NCBI GenBank assembly: GCA_020698575.1
Contig: CM036243.1
Location: forward strand, 32,366,903 to 32,430,902
Direction: 5' to 3'
From: Bostrychus sinensis
Lineage: Eukaryota; Chordata; Actinopteri; Gobiiformes; Eleotridae
Length of the DNA: 64,000 bases
In this document: positions 11,315-22,936 of the stretch, in pieces
Layout: each line of letters starts with the position of its first letter
Position numbering within the stretch: the stretch's first letter is position 1
Program-made: the position numbers and the translations under genes
Notes under the pieces: generated by a model
What the model saw: the letters and a program-made list of their open reading frames with translations, nothing else
Databases searched by the model: none
What the model was told of the DNA's origin: nothing

Positions 11315-11525
11315 AAGTGTTTGGTTGAACCAACTTAATATAATTGTTTCAATAGGTAACACATGATAAATTAGGTTTATTCAAATTAACATAAAAGGTT
11401 TTGTAAAAGTGACAAAACTGAAATATTAATTTGATACAAACTAATAAGCTACTTTAGAACAATAAAAAAAAGTTATTAAACAATTATATTAAGTTGGTTC
11501 GACAAAATATTTTTTTCAAGTTTTC
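11315..11525. mobile_element. Short palindromic MITE
   Basis: The left arm 'gaaccaacttaatataattg' near 11328 has its exact reverse complement near 11481-11500 ('caattatattaagttggttc'), enclosing an AT-rich core. Extended ends 'agtgtttggttgaacc' and 'ttcgacaaaatattt' also pair partly. The layout fits a small terminal-inverted-repeat element common in fish. Exact ends and target duplication were not resolved. Confidence 0.7.
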
Positions 11526-12384
11526 TATTTTAATCTAAAATATTGCTTTACTCTAAGGTAACATAATTTTTAACTATAAAATGCATCGATCTTTACTTTG
11601 TCAAATAAGTTACAGATGAAGATAAAATGCAACAATACAATAAAAACACTAATTTAAATAACAATTCTGATTGAGCAAACCTTTGAGGTTGATACAAACT
11701 TTTTGTCCAGAGATGCAAAACACAACACAGACATAGTGGCGTCAAGGTATTGGTCCTATCTCAGCAATGGTGAGCCACAAAACCCTTATATCTCACAACT
11801 ATATCTCTACTTTCTTATTTCAGTAAGTGAAGCTTGTATTTTCGGTCAGTTTCTGAAATTGGTACAGAAATCTCTAAAAGTAATCTGGATTCACACCAAA
11901 ATGAATCATTGTTGTTCTTGGCTTGTATTGTGGCATGTGTATGGTGGTATCAGTGTTGAGTCGTCAGTTTTTGAGTCCAATTCACCGCCAAGTCTGAGTA
12001 CAAGACTCACAGAGTGAGAATTATTTGCACTTGAACTGAGAGCCCAAGTCTGAGTCATCCTCACAAAAATATAAAGTTATGTCATGTTTTGTGGAGTTGA
12101 GGTTTAAGTCTGAGTCACTTCAGGTTGATCTGCTTTCATTTATTCCCAGAGGTGGAGAGTAATGAAGTAAATCGACTCTACTACATTTCTATGGAGGCAG
12201 AAGTAATTTTTGTGGAGAAATTGTCTGAAAACAGAAAGACAATTGACCGTGTTCATTTAGATTCTCTTGCTTTTCACAAGCAGGAGACTCTGGTTTCCCT
12301 CTCGGAGCGGAGCATTTCTCCAGCGCACCTTATGAAAGCGGAAAAGCTAACCAAGGTAGCGCTGGCTACGGCGCTAATTGAATA
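11526..12384. other. Interval with short 'aagtctgagt' repeats
   Basis: The word 'aagtctgagt' recurs near 11990, 12042 and 12105, suggesting a degenerate tandem or dispersed repeat. Near 12150 'ggtggagagtaatgaagtaa' resembles the left end of the element at 62992. The frame at 12125-12385 runs through this and is not considered a gene. Confidence 0.4.
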
Positions 12385-12810
12385 ACTTCTCGGAGCTGAT
12401 TAATGATGTTTAGTGCTTTCCTTCATCACCTGTTGATTCTGCTGAAGTCCTTGTTGTTGTTCAATCCTCTGTGTGATTTTTTTCTTTGTCTTGTTGCCAT
12501 TTTAACAACAGTTAAGTCCAGTTCATATGTGCAATTAAAAAAACTACTTTTTCCACAAGTCTTTGTACAACTGGCTTCTGCTGCTGTCCCCGTACAGAAA
12601 TAAGTACAGAGCTGCTCATAATACGCCATATTCTGATGTTTTATAGAAAAAAAAGCAAACATCAAGAATCCATGTTTGTTTGGGTCAGTGGTGCACTCCG
12701 CCTGTCATTGTTCCACCACAGAAGCGAAACTTAATCGAAGAGGTACCAGACTAACTTCTTTGTATAGAATAGAAAAAGAGTTTGTCTGGCAGGCTAGGCT
12801 AGTTCAGAAC
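12385..12810 (+). mobile_element. Dispersed element family X, copy 2
   Basis: Shares with the copies at 9820 and 28105 the ordered words 'ttcaatcctctgtgtgattt', 'tctttgtacaactgg', 'ttctgctgctgtcc', 'cagaaataagtacagagc', 'tccatgtttgtttggg' and the right end 'aagagtttgtctggcaggct'. No transposase frame. Confidence 0.65.
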
Positions 12811-12859
12811 AGGTTTACTATGCATACCTACCTTCACTTTTTGTTTGGATAGTCCTGAT

Positions 12860-12960
12860 TTTAATATAAATTCATCTCAGTTTAGACTTAGGTTAGACCT
12901 GGTTTAGACCTGGTTTCATCTCAGTTTAGGCTTGGCTTAGACCTGCTTTGGTCTAATTTC
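12860..12960 (-). repeat. Minus-strand fragment of the CTAAACC minisatellite
   Basis: Repeated 'gtttagacctggtttagacc'-type words are the reverse complement of the CTAAACCAGGA unit seen at 21916, 37079 and 56851. About eight degenerate units. Confidence 0.65.
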
Positions 12961-13424
12961 CTCCTGTCCGTCTTTTAGTTCCCTCTTTATTCCATTAATG
13001 GATTTACGCTAAAGAAAGCTTCTTCTGTTTCCCATGGACTGACTCTGTACAAACATGTCTCTCGTTATTCTAACTCTAACTAAATGAGTTTGACATCTCA
13101 TCTCTCAAAGGTATCAAACATGTATTTTATTAATATTTTCTGAGCTTCAAATCTGTGGAGTTAATATGGCAGAAATTTTACCCAGTGACTGTATTCATTT
13201 TTTGTATATATTTTCCTGAAGTACTTTGAATGCTCAAGGAATTTTGAAAACACAACTCAAGTAATAAGTTGTTTGAGTGACTTTTACTTGTATTGGAGTA
13301 ATATTTTACCATACTTTTACAAAGTATAGTAAAGTTGAGTACTTTGTCCACTGTTTAGTCCTTTTAAGAGTCACAGATTTACCTTAGGCGGCAAACATCC
13401 TGAAGTGAAGTGTGGCCGGTAAGT

Positions 13425-13562
13425 CACAGAATTGACACGCAGACAACCATTCACTCTCAAATTCATTCATGAGATATAATTTAGATTCACTAATTCATGT
13501 CTTTGGAAGCCGGAGAGAACCCTGAGAAAAACAGGAAGGACATGCAGACTCCACCCAGAGAA
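13425..13562 (+). repeat. Fragment of dispersed repeat S
   Basis: Contains 'gacaaccattcactctcaaa', 'tcatgtctttggaagccgga' and 'gacatgcagactccacccag', words of the widespread fish repeat best seen at 35645-35900. Confidence 0.6.
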
Positions 13563-14723
13563 ATTGTGTCTTTCATTTTAATTATTGCACAGTTTTTCAA
13601 GGTTCTCTTTCCCCACAGCTTCCTTTAATTTAACATAACCAACGCCACTTATTTTCAAAGCAAACAAAACTTTGATTCTGAGTAAAACTTTATTACAAAG
13701 TGGCAGCCTTTAAAAAAAAAAAAAAGTGCCTATTCTGCCCCATGGTGATAGCACTAGGTCAGATGGTAAACCCAACTAAAAGCAAAGCCAAGATGAAGTA
13801 AAGAGGAAGAAAGTATTGAACCACCAGCGCCAAGGACATGGGAGGGTGTGCCTGCGCAACACTCAGCGTGAAGCCTCCCTCTGTGAAGAAATTGGTTCAA
13901 GACCGCAACCGCTTTAATAAATGATGTTACATACACAAACACGGGCTCATATGCACGGGCTTTAAAAAACAGATTCTTGGAAGAGCGCTTGAAAAACAGT
14001 GGGAACTCTCCGCCGCCAACTCGCCCACAGAGACGGCAGTATGGAGGCTTCATCTGGGTCACGTCACCTTTGGTCTGCTGGCCAAGAGCGAGCGTGCTCC
14101 ACACCGGGGCTGATAATAAGACTAATAATCATATCATTAGCCTCTGCATGTGAGGGGGATGCTAACGGCCAAAAGAAGGAGATTAGAAATGCTAACACCT
14201 TCCCCCCCTTCTGTGTACGTTGCTTGCAGCCAGTCATACACAACGGTGCTCCCCCCCTGAGGGTCACGCCGTGGGGGGTTTGTCCCAATTAGCACAGAGT
14301 CAAGGTGTTGAAGGAGACGTACTGAGATAGCAGGTTATGGTAACTGGGAACACACCGAACCAGAATGCTGGCTAACTGCTAACTAGCCTACTTCACAAGC
14401 ACAGCGTGGCTTTTTATCAGAAAAAAACACTTTCATCCGGAGGCACTTTACAGCACAGCACTGCGGCATTAGCACACCTTCTGAAACACCGTCATGGCGA
14501 GGATCTGAGACCGGCACTCGGCCAAAAAACATGTTTGTAACATTTATGGAAATATGATGTTGCCTTTTCCGGTTCAGATTTGACAGAAAGTCACAAATCT
14601 AATCAAAGCATTTATGGATGTGGAAGAAGAATTACTTGTCAAGAAAAAAAGTCACTGAATCATAATGAAGGTTTAATATTTTTGGATCTAATAGACTACA
14701 TAAAGGAAAGCTTACATTACTGC
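13563..14723. other. Unique interval; candidate conserved block 14085-14295
   Basis: No gene supported. The part from about 14085 to 14295 is GC-richer and unique, with 'gataataagactaataatca' next to C-runs. The overlapping 70-116-codon frames on both strands have no recognisable domain. A regulatory role is inference. Confidence 0.3.
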
Positions 14724-14924
14724 TTAAAGGTACTCATACTGGTTTGAAAACATTACTGCAATCTAAATCAAAACAAGGGTCTGTGGGTTGCCAGTCTTTC
14801 TGCTTTTCTGACAAACAAAACAAAAATGTAAACAACTAATACTTTGATTTAAACATCATATCTTGGGACACGTGGGTAATTTATATGAAATATAAAATAT
14901 ATATACTGCTCATAGCACCTTTAA
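14724..14924 (+). mobile_element. TTAA-flanked MITE, family 2 (201 bp)
   Basis: Exact TTAA at both borders (14724-14727 and 14921-14924), with inverted termini TTAAAGGTACTCATA and, read inward, TTAAAGGTGCTATGAGCA. The body matches the copy at 4600-4891. The clean borders suggest a piggyBac-like, trans-mobilised element. Confidence 0.8.
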
Positions 14925-16892
14925 TAGTGGTAAAAAGACCTAGTGTTGCCATCATCTGATTCTTTAGTGAGTGAAGTGTGTATCTTTGGCTTGTATCTCC
15001 AAATGGTACAGAATTTTTTAAAAGACTTCTGGATCTAAACAGAGACCTGGATCCATATTTAATCACCATCTTTGAAAAATATAAGTGCGCAGTCACTTAC
15101 AGGCTGATGCATTGAGCCTGTATACGAACTGTATCTGCCCAAGCTCACTTAAAAACTCTCTTCAGTAATGCTTTCCAGGTTACTGAGTGGCGGCATATGG
15201 CTGGATCTGTTTATAGCCTCCTAATGTACCTCGCAAGCAGTGGTCAAAGAACCATTATGGGCACAGTCCTGGGCTATAATGATGGTTTTCAGGCTCGGAC
15301 TCCCAGTCGCAGAGAGTGTGTCTATGTATAACTGTGTGTGATTGTTCAGGAGGAAGGGGGGGAGTGGGTGGGCTTTTGTTCAACCTGAAGAGGGCCCATT
15401 ACCTAAGACGCAAAAGCAGATGGCGAGAGGGGGGTAAGAACAGCAAGAGCTCGTTCCCCGTAGGAAACTTTAGTAGGTGCTCCATGCTGCAGCAGAAACA
15501 CAAAGCGTTTATAGAGTATGTGTGTTTCTAAACATTTAAGTGATGTGCAAAAGTCTTAAGTTTTAAAGAACAGCTATATGAAAGAAATATTCAAGATTCT
15601 TTATTGTCAGTTTATCTATATGCACAGACACACGGGAGAATCGAAATGCTGTTTCTGCTCTCTTCTATCAGTCTCATAGAACATGCAATAAGATAAAAAC
15701 AACAAAATAAATTAAATATGTAAATAAAGTAGAAAAAAATACAAGTTTCAATTTCAATATATATTACATACAAAATACATCAAATATTATACGTACATGA
15801 AATAGCAACGAGACAAAACCTATTTGCAAGAAAAAAAACTATGGTAACAGTGCAAAGACATCAGCGTAGTGGTGCAAATACCTACATCCGCAGTGCAAAA
15901 AGTTTGGTGTAGACTGATATAGTAGATATCTTATAGTAAATTTACAAATGAAGGTGTATTAATGTACAAAAACACACAAAATTACCAAAAAAAGTAGAAA
16001 AATCTAATCTAGAAGCACTTGGAGAGCAAAGACATCTGCCAAAACACTGGTCCGAACTGACAATGGCAAACATACAGTATAGTGCCAAGAATGGACTCAC
16101 ACGCAAATATCTTCTAGTTCAGGGGTAAATGCTCTTTCCATTGAGCCACAAAACCCTTATATTTCACTCCTGAACCTAAACAGTGTACTTGTTCCACACC
16201 AATTAATTAATCATTTTGTCTTTGGACCATTACTGACCTTTCCTGAACATTTTCATTTAAACAACAACAACAAGAACAACAACAAAAAAAACATTCTAAA
16301 TGTTTTGCAGTGTACTGTATATAATAAAGGGAATAGTACTTGGACTAAAATTTGAATAAATAGACATCATATTTACACAGAAGCGGCTCATGTCAGGTCA
16401 GTTTGTTTTGTCAAAAATGGGAACACAGTGTAACAACAAAATGCACCCCTTGGCTTGTGGTACCATAACTAAAACATGAGGCTAATTTGCAAGTAGAGGA
16501 CCCTCATTTTAGTGAAAACAAGAATTAAAAATAAAACAATAAAGAAGACTAAATTAAGTTACATAACATGCATAACAAAAATACTGTATACTGCAATGAC
16601 AATAAATGTAGGTTTTAAAAGTTAAAATCTGCTTTGTATGTGTAGGTTCTGTACGAGGTCAGACTTTTCTTTTCAGGTCAGTGTCCCAAAAACAACCCCA
16701 CACTATAATCCCAGTTCATTTATTTGGGTGGGTGAGCAAATACTTTTGGAAATACACTGTAAATAATCATTTTGAACTAAAAATACTACGTTCGTAAGAC
16801 TTTCTCAGTTGTTTAACCATAGCAAGTTCTCAAAACTAGGGTAAGCTAACTCATAAAAACAACTATTTCCAAAACAAGTGTCACCCAAAATT
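14925..16892. other. Mostly unrecognised; possible minus-strand LINE tail near 15590
   Basis: Around 15595-15680 'caagattctttattgtcagt' and the following words resemble the reverse complement of a fish LINE 3' tail, but the match is weak. A (CAA)n-like stretch lies at 16261-16290. No gene is supported. Confidence 0.35.
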
Positions 16893-16960
16893 AAACCAGC
16901 CACAGGAGGTCCCAAGCCAGTTTACATTTTGTGCCAGTACCAAGCCCAGATAAATAGCGA
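16893..16960 (+). mobile_element. RTE-like LINE 3' tail fragment
   Basis: Words 'agccacaggaggtcccaagc', 'gtgccagtaccaagcc' and 'cagataaatagcgat' match the tail family at 8567 and 27465. Short and degenerate. Confidence 0.5.
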
Positions 16961-17219
16961 TAATAGTCCAATGCTCATCCATAGATTTTTATAAACAAAT
17001 CCGTGCAAGCTTCTGCTAAATATCAACAATTCATATTATATATACTTTTGTCTTTATTGTCAGAGCCAGCATTTTAATAAAACCTGGTGTGCGTTTGGAC
17101 CATTTTCTAGTTAGCAACATTGGCGAGATTTATTTCTATACTTCCATTATTATAGTTATTAAGGCCCTGCTCAAAGTGTTTGCTTGAGCTTTGACTAGAC
17201 CCATAATGCTTTGCAGAAG

Positions 17220-17333
17220 GTTGATTGTCGCTGACTAAAAGCCCAATATGGAAGCCAAATAAAAGTGACTCCATTTAAAGTATTAGTTTTTTCACATTTT
17301 GGTTGATGTGACTGAAACGCTGACGCAGGAATC
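17220..17333 (+). repeat. Dispersed repeat, pair with 19490-19612
   Basis: The 3' part 'gactgaaacgctgacgcagg' matches 'gactgaaacgctgatgcagg' at about 19589-19608, and the preceding 90 bp align loosely ('agtgactccatttaaag' with 'agtggctctattcaaag'). Family unknown. Confidence 0.5.
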
Positions 17334-17755
17334 TAGTGTTGCAGTCAAGACCAAGACCAGTCCAAGTCCAGAGTGAACCAAGACCAAGACAAGGCCCAGA
17401 CTTTCAAGGTTCGAGACTGAAGCAAGATTGAGACCAAGGCAAACTGAGACCAGGTCAAGACCAAACCCAGAGAAGTAACACTAAATCAAGGGAAAAGTTA
17501 AAGAGAGAGAGAAAAAAAAAGACGTGGTTCTACTACAAATATGAATATTTTATTGATCTAATGGAATAGACCCCACAAACAAACAGACACAGATGATTTT
17601 CCTGCTTCTTACGCTGAAAACTAATCCAAAATTTTGAAGAATAGTATTTTCATGTTTGGGAAACAAAATCTCTAAGACCACCACATCCGCGACCGAGACC
17701 AAGACTGTAAAAAAAGTGGTCCTAAGATCAAGACAGGTCTTGGGTGCTACAACAC
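17334..17755 (+). mobile_element. AGTGTTGTAG-type TIR element (copy 1)
   Basis: Starts 'tagtgttgcagtcaagacca' and ends 'tgggtgctacaacac', an inverted terminal repeat. Both ends are built of CCAAGAC/GAGACC words ('accaagaccaagacaagg', 'gaccgagaccaagactg'). Two more copies occur at 30546-31002 (minus) and 58581-59303 (plus). Non-coding; superfamily not assigned. Confidence 0.7.
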
Positions 17756-18798
17756 GACTGTAATCCTTTATCTTAGCCTTCTTCTAGACAAAAAAAAAAA
17801 ACAAAAAAAAAACTTCACAACACAGAAAAAGGCTACAAACTCTTTTATGAAGAATTTATTCACAATTATCAAGGAAAGAAAACAAGAAAGCTTAAATGGT
17901 ATCAACAGTTAGCATTAGCTACTGGTGACAACTGAACATCATCCCTAACCCCTCAGTTCCTATGGCCCAGCACTTTATACTGCACTTATTCTGTGAATGA
18001 GTCGGACACTCGCTCACTATTTTTAACTTGCCGTTGATCACATGACTCTGGCATCTGTGTAAAAAAAAAGTTCGTCAAGCTCCACTGATAATGGACTTCT
18101 GTCATAAAGCCCGACCAGACTTTAGCAATATTTTAGTTAATTATATAAATAATAATGATACCTGTGATATTTAACATGAATGATCACTTTAATGAATAAA
18201 ACAGACTGGATTATTGCAGCTCTTTGCCTTAAACAGGGAAGCTGTTACCTGTACAGGCGGACGTAAGCTAACATCAGCAATTTTACTCCGTAACGGTTTT
18301 ATTTAAGAGCTGTGTATTCATAAATACAACCTGACAGAAGTTGAAATAGTGTTTCTAACTGGTTTTATTCAGAAGTGTTATGTACAGTTTAAAGACCTGC
18401 CACGGTCCACCTATTCTCCTCAAAAACTCGCAAAGCATTCTGGTCTATACTGACTAGTGACCATCGATGTCCACTACTTTTCAAAATACACTGTGGGAAA
18501 TTTTGAGTGCACTATTCTTTTATCCACTAGACATTCGTACACCACTACAAAATGGTGTGACCACTGAATAGTGCACCATAGAGGGATTAGAGAGGACACA
18601 GCCAATGTAGTATTGAAGTCTGTAAATGAATTATGAAACAGCACAGACCTGTAGTTTATTTATTTATCGCAGATTTTGACTCACAGTGAGATCGATGATG
18701 TTTTGTTAATGAAAAAATGCTCATTTGTATAAAAAGAGATAACCTGTATTAGGTTATATTATGTTGAAACCTGTATATTTTGTCTCTGCATCTGTATA
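17756..18798. other. Interval with no recognised feature
   Basis: Two A-runs near 17790-17815. Otherwise unrecognised AT-rich sequence; no coding motif. Confidence 0.4.
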
Positions 18799-18806
18799 GT
18801 ATCAAA

Positions 18807-19241
18807 TAGAGCAGCACAATATGGAGAAAACATGCGATATTCAATAATTATGTTGAAAATTGCGATAATGATATTATTGCAATATTTGAAAATAGAGCCT
18901 ACTTTTCGAACATAGTAAGTTAAATTCACTACATTTCACAAAAATTTAAGTTCCTGTATTTACAAGTCAAAACAGCCACAAAATCAAAACTTAACACAGA
19001 CTAAACCAGGAATAAAACAAGGCTAAGCTGTGACTAAATTAATTAAATTACCACTAAAACTGGACTTTTTAAACATTTTTATTTAGTCACAACACATGTT
19101 CTTTTAAGGCTCTGGTGGAAAATGATTCTTCAGTGTAAATCTCTGTCAGATGGAAGACCACAGCGTTATTGCGATATATTTAGATTCTTGCGATACAGAT
19201 ATTGCGATAACGATAATTTTGCGATATATTGTGCAGCCCTA
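18807..19241 (+). mobile_element. hAT-type MITE with exact 8-bp target duplication
   Basis: The element starts TAGAGCAGCACAATAT and ends GATATATTGTGCAGCCCTA, imperfect inverted termini of the GGGCTGCACAATAT type. It is flanked by the exact 8-bp duplication GTATCAAA (18799-18806 and 19242-19249). Eight-base duplications are the hAT hallmark. The interior is AT-rich with GCGATA words and no transposase, so it moved in trans. Confidence 0.9.
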
Positions 19242-19639
19242 GTATCAAATGTAGTCAAGGGGCCGGTAGTTGTCAGAGCAAAAGCCTTTATTTTTGGACT
19301 TGGTTATTTTACACAACAGGTTTTCTATGCATAATTTGTGCTTACCCTATTCTCCTAGCAATTGAATAACAGTGGCAAAACATTTTTTTTTTACACCAAC
19401 TATTACACAGATGCTCAAAATATTTATTTCAAGTTTGAGAAGACTTGCGTATTGTTGATAATATTGATGCTTTGGCCAACAGTAATAACCACTGCTTTCT
19501 TGTTGACTACCAAAAGCCTTTTTAAGCAGCCAAAGTGGCTCTATTCAAAGCATTACTTTTTTGCTGCATTATTTTGTCTGGTTGGTGCGACTGAAACGCT
19601 GATGCAGGAAGCGTGCCCATTTTGAAAAGATCATTTTAA

Positions 19640-20440
19640 ATCTAATCCTTTTTTTTTTTTCCTCTCTCTGAGCCCACACTCAAAACATCAATAAAGTTAT
19701 GAATAGCGGACAGATTTCAAGCAAATGTAATGAATTAACTTCGACGAGAACAACCATTTCAGACTTGCAAATTCCCGCTCTTGTGTATGTAAATTCCAAT
19801 AAATCTCCTTTTTTTTGTTATTTTGTGCGTGTGCAAGTGTGTCGCCTCTTATTACGGCGGCAGAAATGATCGTGACAGGGTTGTGCACAAACAAAAGAAA
19901 ACGCGGGGAGGGCTACAAGTCGTCTGGTTTTTAACAAGCGCGCTCTTCACAAGGCGCCTCTGACAGCTCCAGAGTGGGACCGGGCCCAAGTGCAAGGCTA
20001 TGTGTGCTTTCCTTTTTGGGCGTTCATTATACCATTTGCTGGGACTGTCATTACTTATTGATGGTGGCTCTGTTTAAAATGCAGCATCGCAGCGGTAGGT
20101 GGCACAATACTGTCTTACACACACATACGCACACAAAAAAGCAGATTTTTTTTTACATTCTTACTAACAGACCGTGGGTTAAAGCGAAACAGAAGAGGCC
20201 ATGCTGTTGCTGTCTCTCTAATATTGCTCTGTCATTGCTTATTCACCGTCTTCAGTTTTTCAAAGCGTTTTCCTGTTTGTTTACCGCGCACTCGAGCCTT
20301 TAGTTATTAATAATGCTTCACGGACACAGTTTAAGGTGTGGACCATTTTAATTGGGGTGAAATAAATGTTTAGCTTTTGTTATTGTTATGACAGAGCATG
20401 GAGTGTTATATTTATTTATTGATTTTCTGCAACCCAAAGG
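19640..20440. other. Unique stretch, candidate conserved non-coding DNA
   Basis: About 19690-20100 and 20160-20400 are unique in the window, balanced in composition and free of recognised transposons. They carry homeodomain- and Sox-like words ('gaattaac', 'ttattaataatg', 'cattttaattggggtg'). The 109-codon frame at 19974-20303 has no domain. No alignment was possible, so conservation is inferred. Confidence 0.3.
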
Positions 20441-20443
20441 AAA

Positions 20444-21171
20444 TATATTATGCTTTTATTTATGTTTTTAAATCAATCTTGGTCACCTCTAGAAACAGCA
20501 TTACATGTTTTACAACCTTATGTGACTAAAACAGAGTTTTTTCCAATAATTACTTTACTACTGTCAAAAAGAAACAGGGGTTGGTGGTTCAATACCTGCT
20601 ACCGTCATTGCATACTGTTGTTGTGTCCTTGGGCAAGACGCTTCACCCACTTTGCCTGTGTATAAATGTGTTAGTGTTTTTTGTGAAGCTTGTAAAAATC
20701 AATAAAAAAACAATACATTATTATTATAATAACATTTTTCAACAGAAACAGTAAAAAAGCTTTTTACTTCCTTTTTTAGTTCCTATATTTTTAGTTCCAT
20801 ATTTTTATATACATTATCAAAAAGGCAATGATGAAATAAAATTATGATTATTTTAGTGCAAAGAGAAGTCTAAAGATGGGACGTTTATGAGGAAAGAAAC
20901 AGGATAATTACATATTTAATAATATCTCTTAGGAATATGAACACTGTCACTCAAAGCCCTTTTTACTGAAGAGTGGCTGGTTCAGAGCAATGATGAGGCA
21001 AAACTGTCTTAGGTTTGACAATAAAACCAGTGTGAGGCCATTTTAGTGCAAAATGGAAAATGGCTGTGAGGAATCAGAAGAAAGCAGAAAGAGCTGTACA
21101 TTTTTTTGGATAAATGAATGAGAGCAGACTGGATATAGAGGGATTGTTGATTGGTCAGTGCTTCCTGTAAA
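20444..21171 (+). mobile_element. TTAA-family element, copy b, truncated, with SINE insert
   Basis: The left end 'aaaggaaatatattatgctt' and 'aaatcaatcttggtcac' match copy d at 26230; the right part 'tgaatgagagcagactggat' and 'gattggtcagtgcttcctg' also match it. At about 20574-20690 a SINE body interrupts ('ggttggtggttcaatacc', 'gtgtccttgggcaagacgct'). The block 20823-21032 recurs at 24848-25045. The right terminus is missing; an RTE fragment follows directly. Confidence 0.6.
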
Positions 21172-21390
21172 CTATTGCAACTCTACATCCTCTTTCACTA
21201 CATCCATAAATCTCCTCTTTGGTCTTCCTCTGGAGCTGTAATCCCAACATTCTTCGACACACACACATTCACCATCCCTCCTCTGTGCATGTCCAAAACT
21301 CAGTCTGGCCTCTCTGACTTTATCTCCAAAAGCATCTAACATGAGCTGCCCTTCTGATGTGCTCATTTGTAATCTTATACACTCACACAT
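21172..21390 (-). pseudogene. RTE-type LINE ORF2 C-terminal fragment
   Basis: The minus-strand frame contains DKVREARLSFGHAQRRD followed by SSRGRPKRRFMDVVKEDVE. This is the C-terminal signature of RTE-clade (Rex3/BovB-like) LINE proteins, in which GH-VQRRD and RGRPKRRFMDVVKED are nearly invariant. The endonuclease and reverse transcriptase are absent, so it is a truncated relic. A second fragment lies at 60318-60452. Confidence 0.85.
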
Positions 21391-21803
21391 GCTCTTTTCC
21401 CTCTGTGCGTTTACTCCCGGGGTAAAGTAAGTTAACTTCTTGGAACTGATGATGCAACAATAAGGCAGGGTTGGCAGTTTTTCCAGATTCGGTCAGATGA
21501 TAAATGTAAAGGGAGGTCAGGCACTTTTGAAACACTTATCTCTGCGTGCACAGTCAGAGCTCTCAGTATCACTGCTGCTCGTTTGGATAAGTGACAGACC
21601 CCTGGCTCCTCCAAATGTCTACAGGATATCAGATAATTGTTTCATTGTAAGCCACCCAGGAGCATTAGTGTTAGCAGTAGTTTTAAAACTGTCAGCTATA
21701 CTGGGACAAGTTTCGGTTTGGAGAGTCTTATAGTTAGCATATTCTTTACAACTAAATGGTGTTAGCAGATAATACAGGACAGTAATATGTCAGGAGAGAG
21801 GTG
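21391..21803. other. Interval with no recognised feature
   Basis: No gene or repeat copy recognised. The opposing 60-78-codon frames have no motif. Confidence 0.4.
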
Positions 21804-22936
21804 TAGTGGGTCTCAAACTTTTTACAACAAGGACCAGCTTTACTGTCCCAAACTATAGGACTGACCAAGCTCTAAAGCTAAAAGTAAAATAAGAATTAAC
21901 CTGGGAAAAAAGCGTCCCTAAACCAGGTCCAAACTAGGACTAAACAAGGTCTAAACATTGATGAAATTAGCATTAAACCAGGACTAAATCATGTCTAAAC
22001 TGGTGTTGAACCAGGTCTAAACCAGGACTTAACTCACAACTAAAGCAGTACTAAATTGAGACTTAATTAAACCAGGCATAAACCAGGAACAAACAAAGAC
22101 TAAATCAAATCTAAAAGTGGATTAAACCAGGACTAAATCAGGTCTAAACTGGTGTTACACAGGTCTAAATCAGCATTTAACTCACAACTAAAGTAGTACT
22201 AAATTGAGACTTAATTAAACCAGGTGTAAACCAGGGACAAACCAAGACTAAACTGGGACTAACCCAAGACTAAATCAAGTCTAAAACTGGATTAAACCAG
22301 GACTAAAGTAGGTCTAAACTGGTGTTAAAACAGGTCTAAACCAGGACTTAACTCACAAATAAACCAGCGCTAAATTGAGATTAAACCAGGTGTAAACCAA
22401 GAACACACCATGACTAAACTGGGACTAAACCAGAACTAAACCAAGACTAAAATTGGACTAAACCAGGTCCAAACCATTAATAAATCAAGTCTAAGTCAGG
22501 ACCTAAATGGGACTAAACTAGGACTAAACCAAGTCTAAACCAAGACTAAACCAAGTCTAAAGCTAGACTAAACCAGGTCTAAGCCCAGGCTAAACCAAGA
22601 CCAAATCAAGTCTAAACCAGGACTAAATTGGGACTAACCCTGGTCCAAACCAGGACTAAACCGGTTCTACACCTGAACTAAACTAGGACTAAACCAAATC
22701 TAAAATCTAAAACCTTAACTTTGTCTAAACCCAGATTAAATCAGATTTAAAAATGAATAAACCAGGACTAAATCAAGTCTAAACCAGGACTAAACTGTCT
22801 CTAAACCAAAACTAAGCAGTGGTCTACACTCAAAATGAAACTAAATCAGGTGTTTGACTGCAAAAGACTCCTGAGTATCACTAGAACAGCCCTGCGTACC
22901 AACAGTCGAACCCGCGCCACAGTTTGAGAACCATTG
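21804..22936 (+). mobile_element. hAT-like element carrying a CTAAACC minisatellite
   Basis: The left end 'tagtgggtctcaaacttttt' and the right end read inward 'caatggttctcaaactgtgg' are imperfect inverted termini of the CAGTGGTTCTCAAACT type. Between them, about 21916-22850 is a degenerate array of 10-12-bp units such as 'aggactaaacc', 'aggtctaaacc' and 'aagactaaacc', roughly 75-85 units. Unit order varies and a longer period is hinted at by 'taactcacaactaaagcagt' recurring at about 22030 and 22170. No 8-bp duplication is visible at the ends and no protein is encoded. Confidence 0.65.
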
